Of a stretch of 9,350 nt of DNA, positions 1 through 6,873 are shown in pieces. The position numbers and the translations under genes are program-made. The stretch spans positions 1 to 9,350 of the forward strand of contig PTKB01000092.1 of the NCBI GenBank assembly GCA_002937555.1, given 5' to 3'. The DNA is from Alphaproteobacteria bacterium MarineAlpha10_Bin2. GTDB lineage: Bacteria > Pseudomonadota > Alphaproteobacteria > UBA828. The notes under the pieces are model-generated. The model did no database searches. It saw nothing but the letters and a program-made list of their open reading frames with translations, and was not told where the DNA came from. Within the stretch, counting starts at the first letter, position 1. Every line of letters begins with the position of its first letter.

Positions 1-2
1 CC

Positions 3-950
3 ACCGCACGCACCAACCAGCCCGGCCACTCGGTCCAGCGCCCGCCGAGAATGCTGGCGTCGCTCGCCACAATGATCGCGGAACGGCGCGGACGGGTGTC
101 GCTCTCCGCCGTCTCCATGCGCAGCGTGCTCGACGGCATCGGCTCGCGCCTCGACGAAAGCCACGAATTGGCGCGCTACCTGATCGGCCTGCTGATCTTT
201 CTCGGATTGCTCGGCACGTTCTGGGGCCTCTTACAAACCGTGACCTCGGTGGGCGAAGTGATCGGCGGGCTTTCGGTCGGCGGCGAGGATTTGGGCTCGG
301 CCTTCGACGATCTCAAAAGCGGACTCGAAGCGCCGCTCGAGGGCATGGGAACGGCGTTCAGTTCTTCGCTCTTCGGTCTCGCCGGCTCGCTTGTGCTGGG
401 CTTCTTGGAATTGCAGGCGTCGCAAGCGCAGAATCGGTTCTACAACGACCTGGAGGACTGGCTGTCCTCCCACACCCGGCTTACCGGCGGCACGCTTTCG
501 CTCGAAGGCGGAGATCAATCGGTGCCGGCCTATGTCAGCGCCCTCCTCGAGCGCACCGCCGACAGTTTGGACGATCTGCAACGCGCTCTGACGCGCGGCG
601 AGGACAACCGGGCCACGTCGAGCGCCAACATGCTTGCGCTCACCGAACGCCTGGCGACGCTGACCGATCAAATGCGCGCCGAACAGGACCTCATGGTAAA
701 GCTGGTGGAAAACCAGATGGAAATGCGCCCCGTGCTGGAGCGCCTGGCGGAATCGGGCGGCAAACCGGTGTCGCTCGACGAGACCAGCCGAGCGCATTTG
801 CGCAATCTCGATGTCTATATGGGGCGGTTGCTTGAAGAAATGGTGTCGGGGCGCGAGCAGAGCGTGAATGAGATCAGGAGCGAGTTCAAACTTCTCGCCC
901 GCACGATCGCCGCCGTTGCCGAAAACGAACGGCGCGACGGGCGCGGCTAA
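3..950 (+). CDS. MotA/TolQ/ExbB-like inner-membrane proton-channel family protein, 5' partial
   Basis: The reading frame is open to the left edge (first whole codon at 3) with no stop before the ATG at 51, so the gene most likely begins outside the window and 51 is an internal Met. Counting from that Met, a hydrophobic segment lies at residues ~43-65 (RYLIGLLIFLGLLGTFWGLL) and a second at ~103-125 (FSSSLFGLAGSLVLGFLEL). The second follows a GLEAPLEGMGTAF stretch typical of the MotA/TolQ/ExbB domain. The C-terminal ~170 residues are charged and helical, probably cytoplasmic. Proteins of this family assemble as pentamers around a two-copy partner and conduct ions to do mechanical work. The gene 15 bp downstream encodes a suitable partner with one TM and an OmpA domain, so the two are probably one operon. 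In alphaproteobacteria such pairs are often labelled 'flagellar motor protein MotA' without evidence of a flagellar role, and no flagellar gene is visible here. Confidence 0.85.
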   Translation, partial: TARTNQPGHSVQRPPRMLASLATMIAERRGRVSLSAVSMRSVLDGIGSRLDESHELARYLIGLLIFLGLLGTFWGLLQTVTSVGEVIGGLSVGGEDLGSAFDDLKSGLEAPLEGMGTAFSSSLFGLAGSLVLGFLELQASQAQNRFYNDLEDWLSSHTRLTGGTLSLEGGDQSVPAYVSALLERTADSLDDLQRALTRGEDNRATSSANMLALTERLATLTDQMRAEQDLMVKLVENQMEMRPVLERLAESGGKPVSLDETSRAHLRNLDVYMGRLLEEMVSGREQSVNEIRSEFKLLARTIAAVAENERRDGRG

Positions 951-965
951 CGCGGTCCGGCCGCG

Positions 966-2588
966 ATGTCACGCGCCTCCCGCTCCAGCCGCCGCCGCGG
1001 CGTTTCCCCGGCAATCTGGCCCGGCTTCGTCGATGTTCTATCGACGTTGCTGCTGGTGATGATCTTTCTGCTCGTCGTCTACATGCTGGCGCAGTATTTC
1101 CTGCAGCGCTCGGTTTCGGAAAAAAGCGAGGCGTTGAGCGAGCTTGATCATCAGGTCGCGGAATTAGCCGATCTGCTGTCACTCGAACGCCAGTCGAACA
1201 GGGACATGCGCTCCAATATTTCGCAACTTTCCACCGAGCTGCAAAACTCGCTCGAAGCACGGGACGCGCTCAGCCTGTCGCTGGCCCGCTCCGATGAGGA
1301 GAGTGATACGCTTCGCCTACGCCTGCGCGACATGACGTCGGAGGCGCAGACAGCGCTCGCCGACGCCACCGACGCCAACCGCAAGGTCGCCGAGGCGCAA
1401 CTGCGTGCCGAGGCGGGCGAAGACAAGATTCGCGTGATGCTGAGCGAGGTCGAGCAATTGCGCCGCGATATCGCAGCTCTTCAAACCGTGCGTGGCGATT
1501 TGGAAGAAGATGTCATCCAGCTCGCCGCCGCGCTAAAGAGCCGCGAGGACGAAGCGAGCGATCTTAGCGCCGAGTTGAAAACAAGCGAAGAGTCCGCCCG
1601 CCAGCTCACCACCGCGTTAAAGAGCAGCGAAAACGAAACCAGCCGGCTTGCCGAAACCCTGACGCGGAGCGAACAACAGGCGAGCCGGCTCGCAGCCTTG
1701 CTTCAGGAGAGCCAAGACGATACCAACCAGCTCGCCTCCGCGCTCGACGCCAGCGAACGCGAGAGCACGCGGCTCGATCGTGCGTTTACCGCGGCACGTG
1801 ACCGCTCAAGCGAGCTGATGGCGAAGCTCTCCGATGAAAACGAGCGTACCGCCCTCGCGCAGAAGGAACTGGAAGACCGCAACATTCAATTGCGAGAATT
1901 ACAGGATCTGTATTTACTGAACGACAGTCAATTGGACGATTCGAAAGCTCTGACCGCGCGGCAATCCGACGAGATTGGCGTTCTCAACCGGCAACTCCTG
2001 GCGGTGCGGGCGCAATTGGCCCGCATCGAAGCGGCGCTGGACACTTCGGAAGCCAAATCGGAAGAGCAAAAGGTGGTGATCGTCGATCTCGGCCGGCGTC
2101 TTAATCTTGCCCTCGCCGCCAAAGTCGAGGAGCTGGCCGAATATCGCTCCGAATTCTTCGGCCGCTTGCGACAGGTTCTGGCCGGCCGTCAGGGCTTCAC
2201 CATCATCGGCGACCGCTTCGTGTTTCAGTCGGAAGTGTTGTTCGGCTCGGGCTCGGCCGAACTTGGCCAAAGCGGCAAGCAAAGCCTGAATACGTTCGCC
2301 AACGTGTTGAAAGATGTCATGACGCGCATACCGAAAGACCTGCCCTGGATTTTACAGGTCGACGGGCATACCGACCGCATTCCCATCGAAACGCCGCGCT
2401 TCCCGTCCAACTGGGAGCTGTCGGCGGCGCGCGCCATCGAGGTGGTTAATTATTTGATCACTCGGGGAATCTCGCCGACGCGCCTCAGCGCCACCGGGTA
2501 CGGCGAGTTTCAGCCCATCGACGAGCGTGACGACGAGATCGCCCACCGGCGCAACCGGCGCATCGAGCTTAAGCTGACTCAGCGCTGA
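966..2588 (+). CDS. MotB/OmpA-like peptidoglycan-binding protein with long coiled coil
   Basis: 540 residues. A basic cytoplasmic N-terminus (RASRSSRRRG) is followed by one TM helix at ~21-44. It is preceded by GFVDVLST, whose Asp23 sits where MotB, TolR and ExbD carry the proton-channel aspartate. Residues ~50-390 are an almost unbroken heptad-rich coiled coil, including seven 14-residue repeats (188-285). Residues ~410-540 are an OmpA-like domain: VDGHTD at 465-470, NWELSAARA at 482-490, then GYGEFQP and HRRNRRIEL, the usual peptidoglycan-binding signatures. The likely topology is a cytoplasmic tip, one TM and a long periplasmic rod ending on the cell wall. It probably partners the upstream MotA/TolQ-like protein (15-bp gap, no clear Shine-Dalgarno, so coupled translation is likely). 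It is much longer than E. coli MotB (~300 aa), mostly through the rod. Its function in the cell is unknown; envelope integrity or division is a guess. Confidence 0.88.
   Translation: MSRASRSSRRRGVSPAIWPGFVDVLSTLLLVMIFLLVVYMLAQYFLQRSVSEKSEALSELDHQVAELADLLSLERQSNRDMRSNISQLSTELQNSLEARDALSLSLARSDEESDTLRLRLRDMTSEAQTALADATDANRKVAEAQLRAEAGEDKIRVMLSEVEQLRRDIAALQTVRGDLEEDVIQLAAALKSREDEASDLSAELKTSEESARQLTTALKSSENETSRLAETLTRSEQQASRLAALLQESQDDTNQLASALDASERESTRLDRAFTAARDRSSELMAKLSDENERTALAQKELEDRNIQLRELQDLYLLNDSQLDDSKALTARQSDEIGVLNRQLLAVRAQLARIEAALDTSEAKSEEQKVVIVDLGRRLNLALAAKVEELAEYRSEFFGRLRQVLAGRQGFTIIGDRFVFQSEVLFGSGSAELGQSGKQSLNTFANVLKDVMTRIPKDLPWILQVDGHTDRIPIETPRFPSNWELSAARAIEVVNYLITRGISPTRLSATGYGEFQPIDERDDEIAHRRNRRIELKLTQR
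1527..1820 (+). repeat. Seven tandem 14-residue (42-bp) coiled-coil repeats within the OmpA-type gene
   Basis: Residues 188-285 divide without gaps into seven 14-mers: AALKSREDEASDLS, AELKTSEESARQLT, TALKSSENETSRLA, ETLTRSEQQASRLA, ALLQESQDDTNQLA, SALDASERESTRLD and RAFTAARDRSSELM. The consensus is roughly xALxxSExExSxLx, two heptads per unit, with hydrophobic residues at positions 3 and 13. The DNA copies are diverged, so this is an old duplication kept at the protein level. The length is exactly 294 bp (7 x 42). Confidence 0.85.
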
Positions 2589-4422
2589 GCGGCGCCTCGG
2601 CGGCCTCCGCCGCATCCACGGCGCCAGTGCTGTCGAATTGCAGCGCCGCCAGGCGGGCATAGAGGCCGTCCTCGGCGACCAGGCTGTCATGGCTGCCTTC
2701 GGCAACGACACGTCCTTCCTGCATCACCACGATACGGTCCGCCTTTTGTACGGTGGCCAAGCGGTGGGCGATGACGAGGGTGGTGCGCCCCGCCATTAAT
2801 GTATCCAGCGCCTGCTGCACCGCCCGCTCGCTCTCGGCATCGAGCGCGCTGGTCGCCTCGTCGAGCAACAGAATCACCGGATTGCGCAGGATCGACCGGG
2901 CGATGGCGATGCGCTGTTTCTGGCCGCCGGAGAGGCGCATGCCTTTTTCGCCGAGGAAAGTGGCGAAGCCTTCCGGCAGCGCATCGAGGAATCCTTCCGC
3001 GCCGGCGGCGCGCGCCGCCGCGCGAACGTCTTCGTCGCTGGCGACTGGGCGGCCGAAACGGATATTCTCCCACGCATCGGCGGCGAAAATCGCCGGGTCC
3101 TGCGGCACCAGGCCGAACCGGGCACGCGCCTCCCCGGGCTCTGTTTGGCGCAAATCCATGCCGTCGAGGCGCACCGCGCCCTGGGAGGGGTCGTAAAAGC
3201 GCAGCAGCAGATTAAAGACACTCGTCTTGCCGGCGCCGGACGGCCCGACCAGGGCCACCCGCTCGCCAGGTTTCACGCTCAGCGAATAGTCGATCAGCGC
3301 CGGCTCGTCGGGGCGCGAGGGATAGCTGAAGGTCACATTCTCAAGGGCGATTGCGCCCTCGGGCGGCTCCGGCAGCGCATCAGGGTTTTCCGGCGCGACG
3401 ATATCGCTTTCCTGGCGCAACATTTCCACCAGCCGCTCGGCCGCGCCGGCGGCGTGCTGGAGATCGCCATAGACTTCGCTGAGCGAGCCCACCGAGCCGG
3501 CGACGACGACGGCGAAGAATATAAAGGACGACAATTCGCCGCCGGTCAATCTGCCGTCGAGCACGTCATGGCCGCCCAGCCACAGCACCGCCGCGATGCC
3601 GGTAAAGACGAACAGAATGACGAATGCGGTGAGATAGGCGCGCGCCCGTACCCGCCCCAGCGCCGTGCGGAAGGCGCGATCGACTTTGGCGCCGAAGCTG
3701 GCCTGAATATTGGCTTCCTGGCCGAACGCCTGAATGGTGTGAATGGCGTTGAGCGATTCTTCCACCTGGCCGCCGAGATCGGCGATGCGGTCCTGGCTGA
3801 GACGCGAGCGCTGGCGCACCCGCCGTCCGAGGATAATGATCGGCACCACCACCACCGGCACCAGAACGAACACCAGCCCGGTCAATCGCGGGCTGGTGAT
3901 GAACAGCATGACGATGCCACCGGTAAGCAAAAGAAGATTGCGCAGCGCCGAAGACGCCTGACTGCCGATCACGGTTTGTAGGAGCGTGGTATCGGTGGTG
4001 ATGCGCGACAGCAGCTCGCCTGTCTTGTTGATCTCGAAAAAAGCCGGGCTGAGGCGGAGGATTCTTTCGAAAATTGCTGTCCGGATATCCGCCACCACCC
4101 GCTCGCCAAGCCAGGAGACGAGATAAAAGCGCGAAAATGTGCCTGCCGCGAGCAGCACTACCATGCCGATCAAGTAAACAAGTGCATCGTTCAAGAGATC
4201 GATATTGTCGCCGCCGAGGCCCTGATCGATGAGCAGCCGCAAACCCACGCCCATCGCCAACACCGCTGCGGCGGAAACGGTAAGCGCGACCAAGGCGCCG
4301 TACAAAACCGCCCGGTACGGCCGTACAAATCGCAACAGCGGGCGTATCTGCTTGAGATCCTTGCCCTTTTCCCTCTCGCTCCGGGTCTCGCGCCGGCCGC
4401 GGCCGGGGCCGAAAATGCTCAT
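2569..4422 (-). CDS. MsbA-related ABC exporter (fused permease and ATPase)
   Basis: 617 residues with the type IV (ABCB/MsbA) half-transporter layout. The transmembrane domain covers ~30-320, with hydrophobic helices near 38-62, 80-95, 160-176, 182-198, 262-283 and 298-315. The nucleotide-binding domain covers ~358-595. Visible motifs are Walker A GPSGAGKT (393-400), Q-loop Gln441 (VPQDP), signature LSGGQKQ (497-503), Walker B VILLLDEA (516-523), D-loop SALD (525-528) and H-loop His553 (IAHR). All catalytic residues are present, so it should form a working homodimer in the inner membrane. It resembles the alphaproteobacterial MsbA-related permease/ATP-binding family, whose substrate (lipid, peptide or drug) is not defined by sequence. 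The Ala/Glu-rich tail after 600 is not conserved-looking. Its 3' end overlaps the convergent OmpA-type gene by 20 bp, and it is divergent from rpmE. No Shine-Dalgarno is obvious at the start, but homologues begin their conserved region near residue 24, so this start is reasonable. Confidence 0.93.
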   Translation of the reverse strand: MSIFGPGRGRRETRSEREKGKDLKQIRPLLRFVRPYRAVLYGALVALTVSAAAVLAMGVGLRLLIDQGLGGDNIDLLNDALVYLIGMVVLLAAGTFSRFYLVSWLGERVVADIRTAIFERILRLSPAFFEINKTGELLSRITTDTTLLQTVIGSQASSALRNLLLLTGGIVMLFITSPRLTGLVFVLVPVVVVPIIILGRRVRQRSRLSQDRIADLGGQVEESLNAIHTIQAFGQEANIQASFGAKVDRAFRTALGRVRARAYLTAFVILFVFTGIAAVLWLGGHDVLDGRLTGGELSSFIFFAVVVAGSVGSLSEVYGDLQHAAGAAERLVEMLRQESDIVAPENPDALPEPPEGAIALENVTFSYPSRPDEPALIDYSLSVKPGERVALVGPSGAGKTSVFNLLLRFYDPSQGAVRLDGMDLRQTEPGEARARFGLVPQDPAIFAADAWENIRFGRPVASDEDVRAAARAAGAEGFLDALPEGFATFLGEKGMRLSGGQKQRIAIARSILRNPVILLLDEATSALDAESERAVQQALDTLMAGRTTLVIAHRLATVQKADRIVVMQEGRVVAEGSHDSLVAEDGLYARLAALQFDSTGAVDAAEAAEAPLSAESA

Positions 4423-4508
4423 GCGCCGAACCGGTGGCGCGCCACCTTCGAATATTGCAAATTCCGATACGCAGTCACTGGTTCATTCCGCCCTCAGGAT
4501 GCCGACTG

Positions 4509-4537
4509 GGTATATCAGCCATCACCGGAAGGGCCAA
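4509..4537 (-). promoter_or_regulatory. Possible sigma70-like promoter for the ABC exporter
   Basis: On the minus strand, TTGGCC (4537-4532) and TATACC (4514-4509) are separated by 17 bp, about 85 bp upstream of the exporter start. Both hexamers are only partial matches. The position and spacing support the call, but it is a weak prediction. Confidence 0.3.
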
Positions 4538-4567
4538 CAGGAACAGGGGCTTGTCCCAAGCCGGGGC

Positions 4568-4596
4568 TTGCCAGAATTCGGCGGTGGATATATACA
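4568..4596 (+). promoter_or_regulatory. Sigma70-like promoter for rpmE
   Basis: TTGCCA (4568-4573), a 17-bp spacer and TATACA (4591-4596) match four of six and four of six consensus bases at the ideal spacing. Transcription would start near 4603, giving a leader of about 20 nt before the L31 ATG at 4624. A 6-bp inverted repeat (GGCTTG-TCC-CAAGCC, 4548-4562) lies just upstream, and a third copy of GGCTTG (4565-4570) overlaps the -35 box, so it could be an operator. Confidence 0.55.
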
Positions 4597-4623
4597 GGCG
4601 CCCTCAGACAGCGGACAGAAGCG

Positions 4624-4848
4624 ATGAAAAAAGATATTCACCCCGATTATCATGAAATTACCGTGGTGCGCACCGACGGCAGCACTTTCAAGACCCGCTC
4701 AACCTGGGGCAAGGAAGGCGACACCATGACGCTCGACGTCGATCCGTTGTCGCACCCCGTATGGACGGGCGGCCATCAACGGCTGGTCGATACTGCCGGG
4801 CAGGTCTCGCGCTTCAACAAGCGCTTCGCCGATTTCGGCATTAAGTAG
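4624..4848 (+). CDS. rpmE: 50S ribosomal protein L31
   Basis: 74 residues starting MKKDIHPDYHEITVV, with the family's STWGKEGDTMTLDVDPLSHPVWTGG core and the FNKRF end. L31 sits at the central protuberance of the large subunit and bridges to the 30S head. This copy has no cysteine at all, so it is the zinc-independent (C-) form usual in alphaproteobacteria and cannot serve as a zinc store like the CxxC form. The length and both ends match full-length alphaproteobacterial L31. It is transcribed alone: divergent from the ABC exporter upstream, and its stop is 19 bp from the stop of the convergent hydratase gene. No clear hairpin terminator fits in that gap. Confidence 0.96.
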   Translation: MKKDIHPDYHEITVVRTDGSTFKTRSTWGKEGDTMTLDVDPLSHPVWTGGHQRLVDTAGQVSRFNKRFADFGIK

Positions 4849-4867
4849 GCCGCTCCACGCCGCCCAG

Positions 4868-5725
4868 CTAGGCGAATTTCACTTCTCCCTGACTGGCCAA
4901 CCCACCTTGATCGTTCGCCGCCCAGACGGCGGCGCTTGAGCCTTCGTCCGAGGGCGCGCCGCCGAGCGTCATGGCGTGATCGACGAATAGTGGCGACAGG
5001 GCGCGGAAGGAAAACTCTTTGATCTCGGCATCCGGGCGGCTGCGCCGGCAGAGGTCCACCATCAATGTCGCGATCAGCGGGCCATGCACGACGAGGCCGG
5101 GATAGCCTTCTTCCTGGGTGCAATAGGGCTGATCGTAGTGAATGCGGTGCGGGTTGAAGGTAAGCGCAGAATATCGGAACAGCATTACCGGATCGGGCCT
5201 GAGCTCGCGCCGCCAGGCGGCCTCTTCGGGAGCGGGCCTCGGCGGCGGCATGGCGCCTGATTTCGGCGCTTCGGTATAGACGATGTTCTGCTCTTCTTCG
5301 ATCGCCACCTCGTCCGCCGCGTTCAACACCGTGTGACGCAGATTGACGAAGACGAGCCGGCCGCTCTTGCCGCTTTTTTCGGTGATGCTGGCGATTTCCG
5401 AGCGCTTCAGAGCCATTTCGCCGAGACGAAGCGGCGCCAAGAAACGAATCTGGCTGGCGGCCCACATGCGCCGCGGCAACGGCACGGGCGGCATCAGCGC
5501 GCCGCGCGCCGGCAGGCCGTCCGTTCCCAGTTTGGATTGCACCGTGGCGTCGCGGAAGAACATCCAGTGCCAGCACGGCGGCAGTGGATCGCCGTCCTTG
5601 GTCGGCGCGTCGTCGCGGTCGAGGGCGGCACTCATGCCGGCCGTCAGGGCGGTATCGATACGCTCGCGCTGTTCGCGCGCGTTGCCGATCCAATCGTCGA
5701 ATTTCGATTCCGTTTGCGCGTCCAT
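4868..5725 (-). CDS. HTD2/MaoC-type acyl-CoA dehydratase (mesaconyl-C4-CoA hydratase-like)
   Basis: 285 residues with two hot-dog halves. The N-terminal 'FAS1-like dehydratase' half (~10-150) contains PLPPCWHWMFF and PLPRRMWAASQIRFLAPL. The C-terminal MaoC-like half (~175-285) carries FRYSALTFNPHRIHYDQPY (183-201), with the expected active-site Asn/His/Asp cluster (N191, H193, H196, D198), and GLVVHGP (210-216). The family hydrates or dehydrates enoyl-CoA thioesters; characterised relatives include mesaconyl-C4-CoA (3-methylfumaryl-CoA) hydratase of the 3-hydroxypropionate bicycle. It is last in a three-gene operon, 17 bp after the CoA-transferase. A Shine-Dalgarno-like AGGA lies 8 nt before its ATG and fixes the start at 5725. 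The pairing with a family III CoA-transferase echoes mesaconate/itaconate CoA chemistry, but no citramalyl-CoA lyase gene is in view, so the substrate stays open. Confidence 0.85.
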   Translation of the reverse strand: MDAQTESKFDDWIGNAREQRERIDTALTAGMSAALDRDDAPTKDGDPLPPCWHWMFFRDATVQSKLGTDGLPARGALMPPVPLPRRMWAASQIRFLAPLRLGEMALKRSEIASITEKSGKSGRLVFVNLRHTVLNAADEVAIEEEQNIVYTEAPKSGAMPPPRPAPEEAAWRRELRPDPVMLFRYSALTFNPHRIHYDQPYCTQEEGYPGLVVHGPLIATLMVDLCRRSRPDAEIKEFSFRALSPLFVDHAMTLGGAPSDEGSSAAVWAANDQGGLASQGEVKFA

Positions 5726-5742
5726 TTTGTGTTTCCTAAGGT

Positions 5743-6864
5743 TTATCCGAACTCGGCGCGAACCGCATCCGTGTGCTCGCCCAGTGCCGGCACCGGGCCG
5801 AGCGCACCATCATCGCCGGCAAATTGCGCTGGCGGGGCGACGAGTTCCACTGCGCCGCTGGCGGTGGCGACCGAAACATGGCGCAACTGCGGATGCTGCG
5901 CCAGGTCGCCGACCTCGTTTAGGCGGCCAAAGGCGATGCCCGCTTCGCGCAACAAGGCGCTCAGCGATTCGACATCATAGGCGGCGAAGGCGGTGGTGAT
6001 CAGGCCGTCCATCTCACCCCGGTTGGCGACGCGGAGCGCGTTGTCGCGAAAGCGCGAATCCTCGGTCAGCGCGGCGTCGCCGAGAACTTGCGCGCAAAAG
6101 CGCGCCCATTCGCGGTTGTTCTGGATGGCGATGACGATATGCCCGCTGGCGCCCACCGGATAGGCGCCATAGGGCGCGATCATGGCATGGCTGAGCCCGC
6201 TCCTCGCCGGCGCGCCGGCGCCGTGCTGGTGATGCAGGAGCGGCACGTTCATCCAATCGGCCATGCCGTCAAACAGCGAAATTGCAATACCGTCGCCGGC
6301 CCCGCTTTGGCTCCGCGCATAGAGTGCCTCCAGGATGGCGCCATAAGCGTTGAGCCCGGCGCCGATATCGCAGGCCGACACGCCGACGCGCGCCGGCGCC
6401 TCCGGCGTGCCGGTCACAGCGACGATTCCGGCTTCGCACTGCACCAGGAAATCATAGGCCTTCATGGCGCGGTAGGGGCCGCTATCGCCATAGCCGCTGA
6501 TATCGCAAGTGATCAGATGGGGATGCTGAGCGCGTAGTTCTGCGGACGAAAAACCGGCGCGCGCGGTGGCGCCCGGCGCCAGATTTTGCACGAAAATGTC
6601 GGCGCGGGCGATCAGGCGGTGGAGAAAGGCGGCATCGTCGGCTTGCTTGAAATCGAGCACCACCGACTGCTTGCCGCGGTTGAGCCAGACGAACCACGAG
6701 CATTCGCCGTGCACATGGTGATCATAAGCGCGGGCGAAATCGCCTTCCGGGCGCTCGATCTTGATGACCCGCGCGCCGGCATCGGCGAGGCGCGACGTGG
6801 CGAACGGCGCCGCCACGGCCTGTTCGACGGAGACGACAAGCACGTCTTTCAGGCGGCCGGCCAT
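5743..6864 (-). CDS. CaiB/BaiF (family III) CoA-transferase
   Basis: 373 residues. The N-terminus LKDVLVVSVEQAVAAPFATSRLADAGARVIKIERPEGD is the classic family III opening; VWLNRGKQSVVLDFK (59-73), FVQNLAPG (91-98) and DISGYGDSGPY (121-131) follow. Asp166 in ACDIGAGLNAYGAILEAL aligns with the catalytic Asp169 of formyl-CoA transferase, which forms the acyl-aspartyl anhydride. It should move CoA between a donor thioester and a free carboxylic acid in the cytoplasm. At 373 aa it is a little shorter than the typical ~400. Its start is 9 bp after the dehydrogenase stop with no good Shine-Dalgarno, so it is probably translated by coupling. The second gene of the operon, it likely activates the acid that the dehydrogenase and hydratase process. 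The specific acid cannot be told from sequence. Confidence 0.9.
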   Translation of the reverse strand: MAGRLKDVLVVSVEQAVAAPFATSRLADAGARVIKIERPEGDFARAYDHHVHGECSWFVWLNRGKQSVVLDFKQADDAAFLHRLIARADIFVQNLAPGATARAGFSSAELRAQHPHLITCDISGYGDSGPYRAMKAYDFLVQCEAGIVAVTGTPEAPARVGVSACDIGAGLNAYGAILEALYARSQSGAGDGIAISLFDGMADWMNVPLLHHQHGAGAPARSGLSHAMIAPYGAYPVGASGHIVIAIQNNREWARFCAQVLGDAALTEDSRFRDNALRVANRGEMDGLITTAFAAYDVESLSALLREAGIAFGRLNEVGDLAQHPQLRHVSVATASGAVELVAPPAQFAGDDGALGPVPALGEHTDAVRAEFG

Positions 6865-6873
6865 GGCGATATA

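Noticed and set aside
3..2588. Zorya-type anti-phage system (ZorA/ZorB are MotAB-like)
   Set aside because: The pair is MotA/MotB-like, but the extended coiled coil is in the OmpA partner, not the channel protein, and no ZorC, helicase or nuclease effector follows; the neighbour is an ordinary ABC exporter and rpmE.
3145..3981. Long plus-strand open frame (278 codons) opposite the ABC exporter
   Set aside because: It lies entirely antisense to a gene with every ABC motif intact; the His/Arg/Gly/Asp-rich translation is typical of a GC-rich shadow frame.
4229..4627. Plus-strand ORFs reaching from the exporter 5' end into the rpmE promoter region
   Set aside because: Antisense to the exporter start and low-complexity basic translation; no Shine-Dalgarno and they overlap the likely promoters.
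4776..5693. Minus-strand open frame of 305 codons over the hydratase gene
   Set aside because: An Arg-rich out-of-frame reading of the hydratase gene that also runs antisense into rpmE; the 4868-5725 frame carries the hot-dog motifs.
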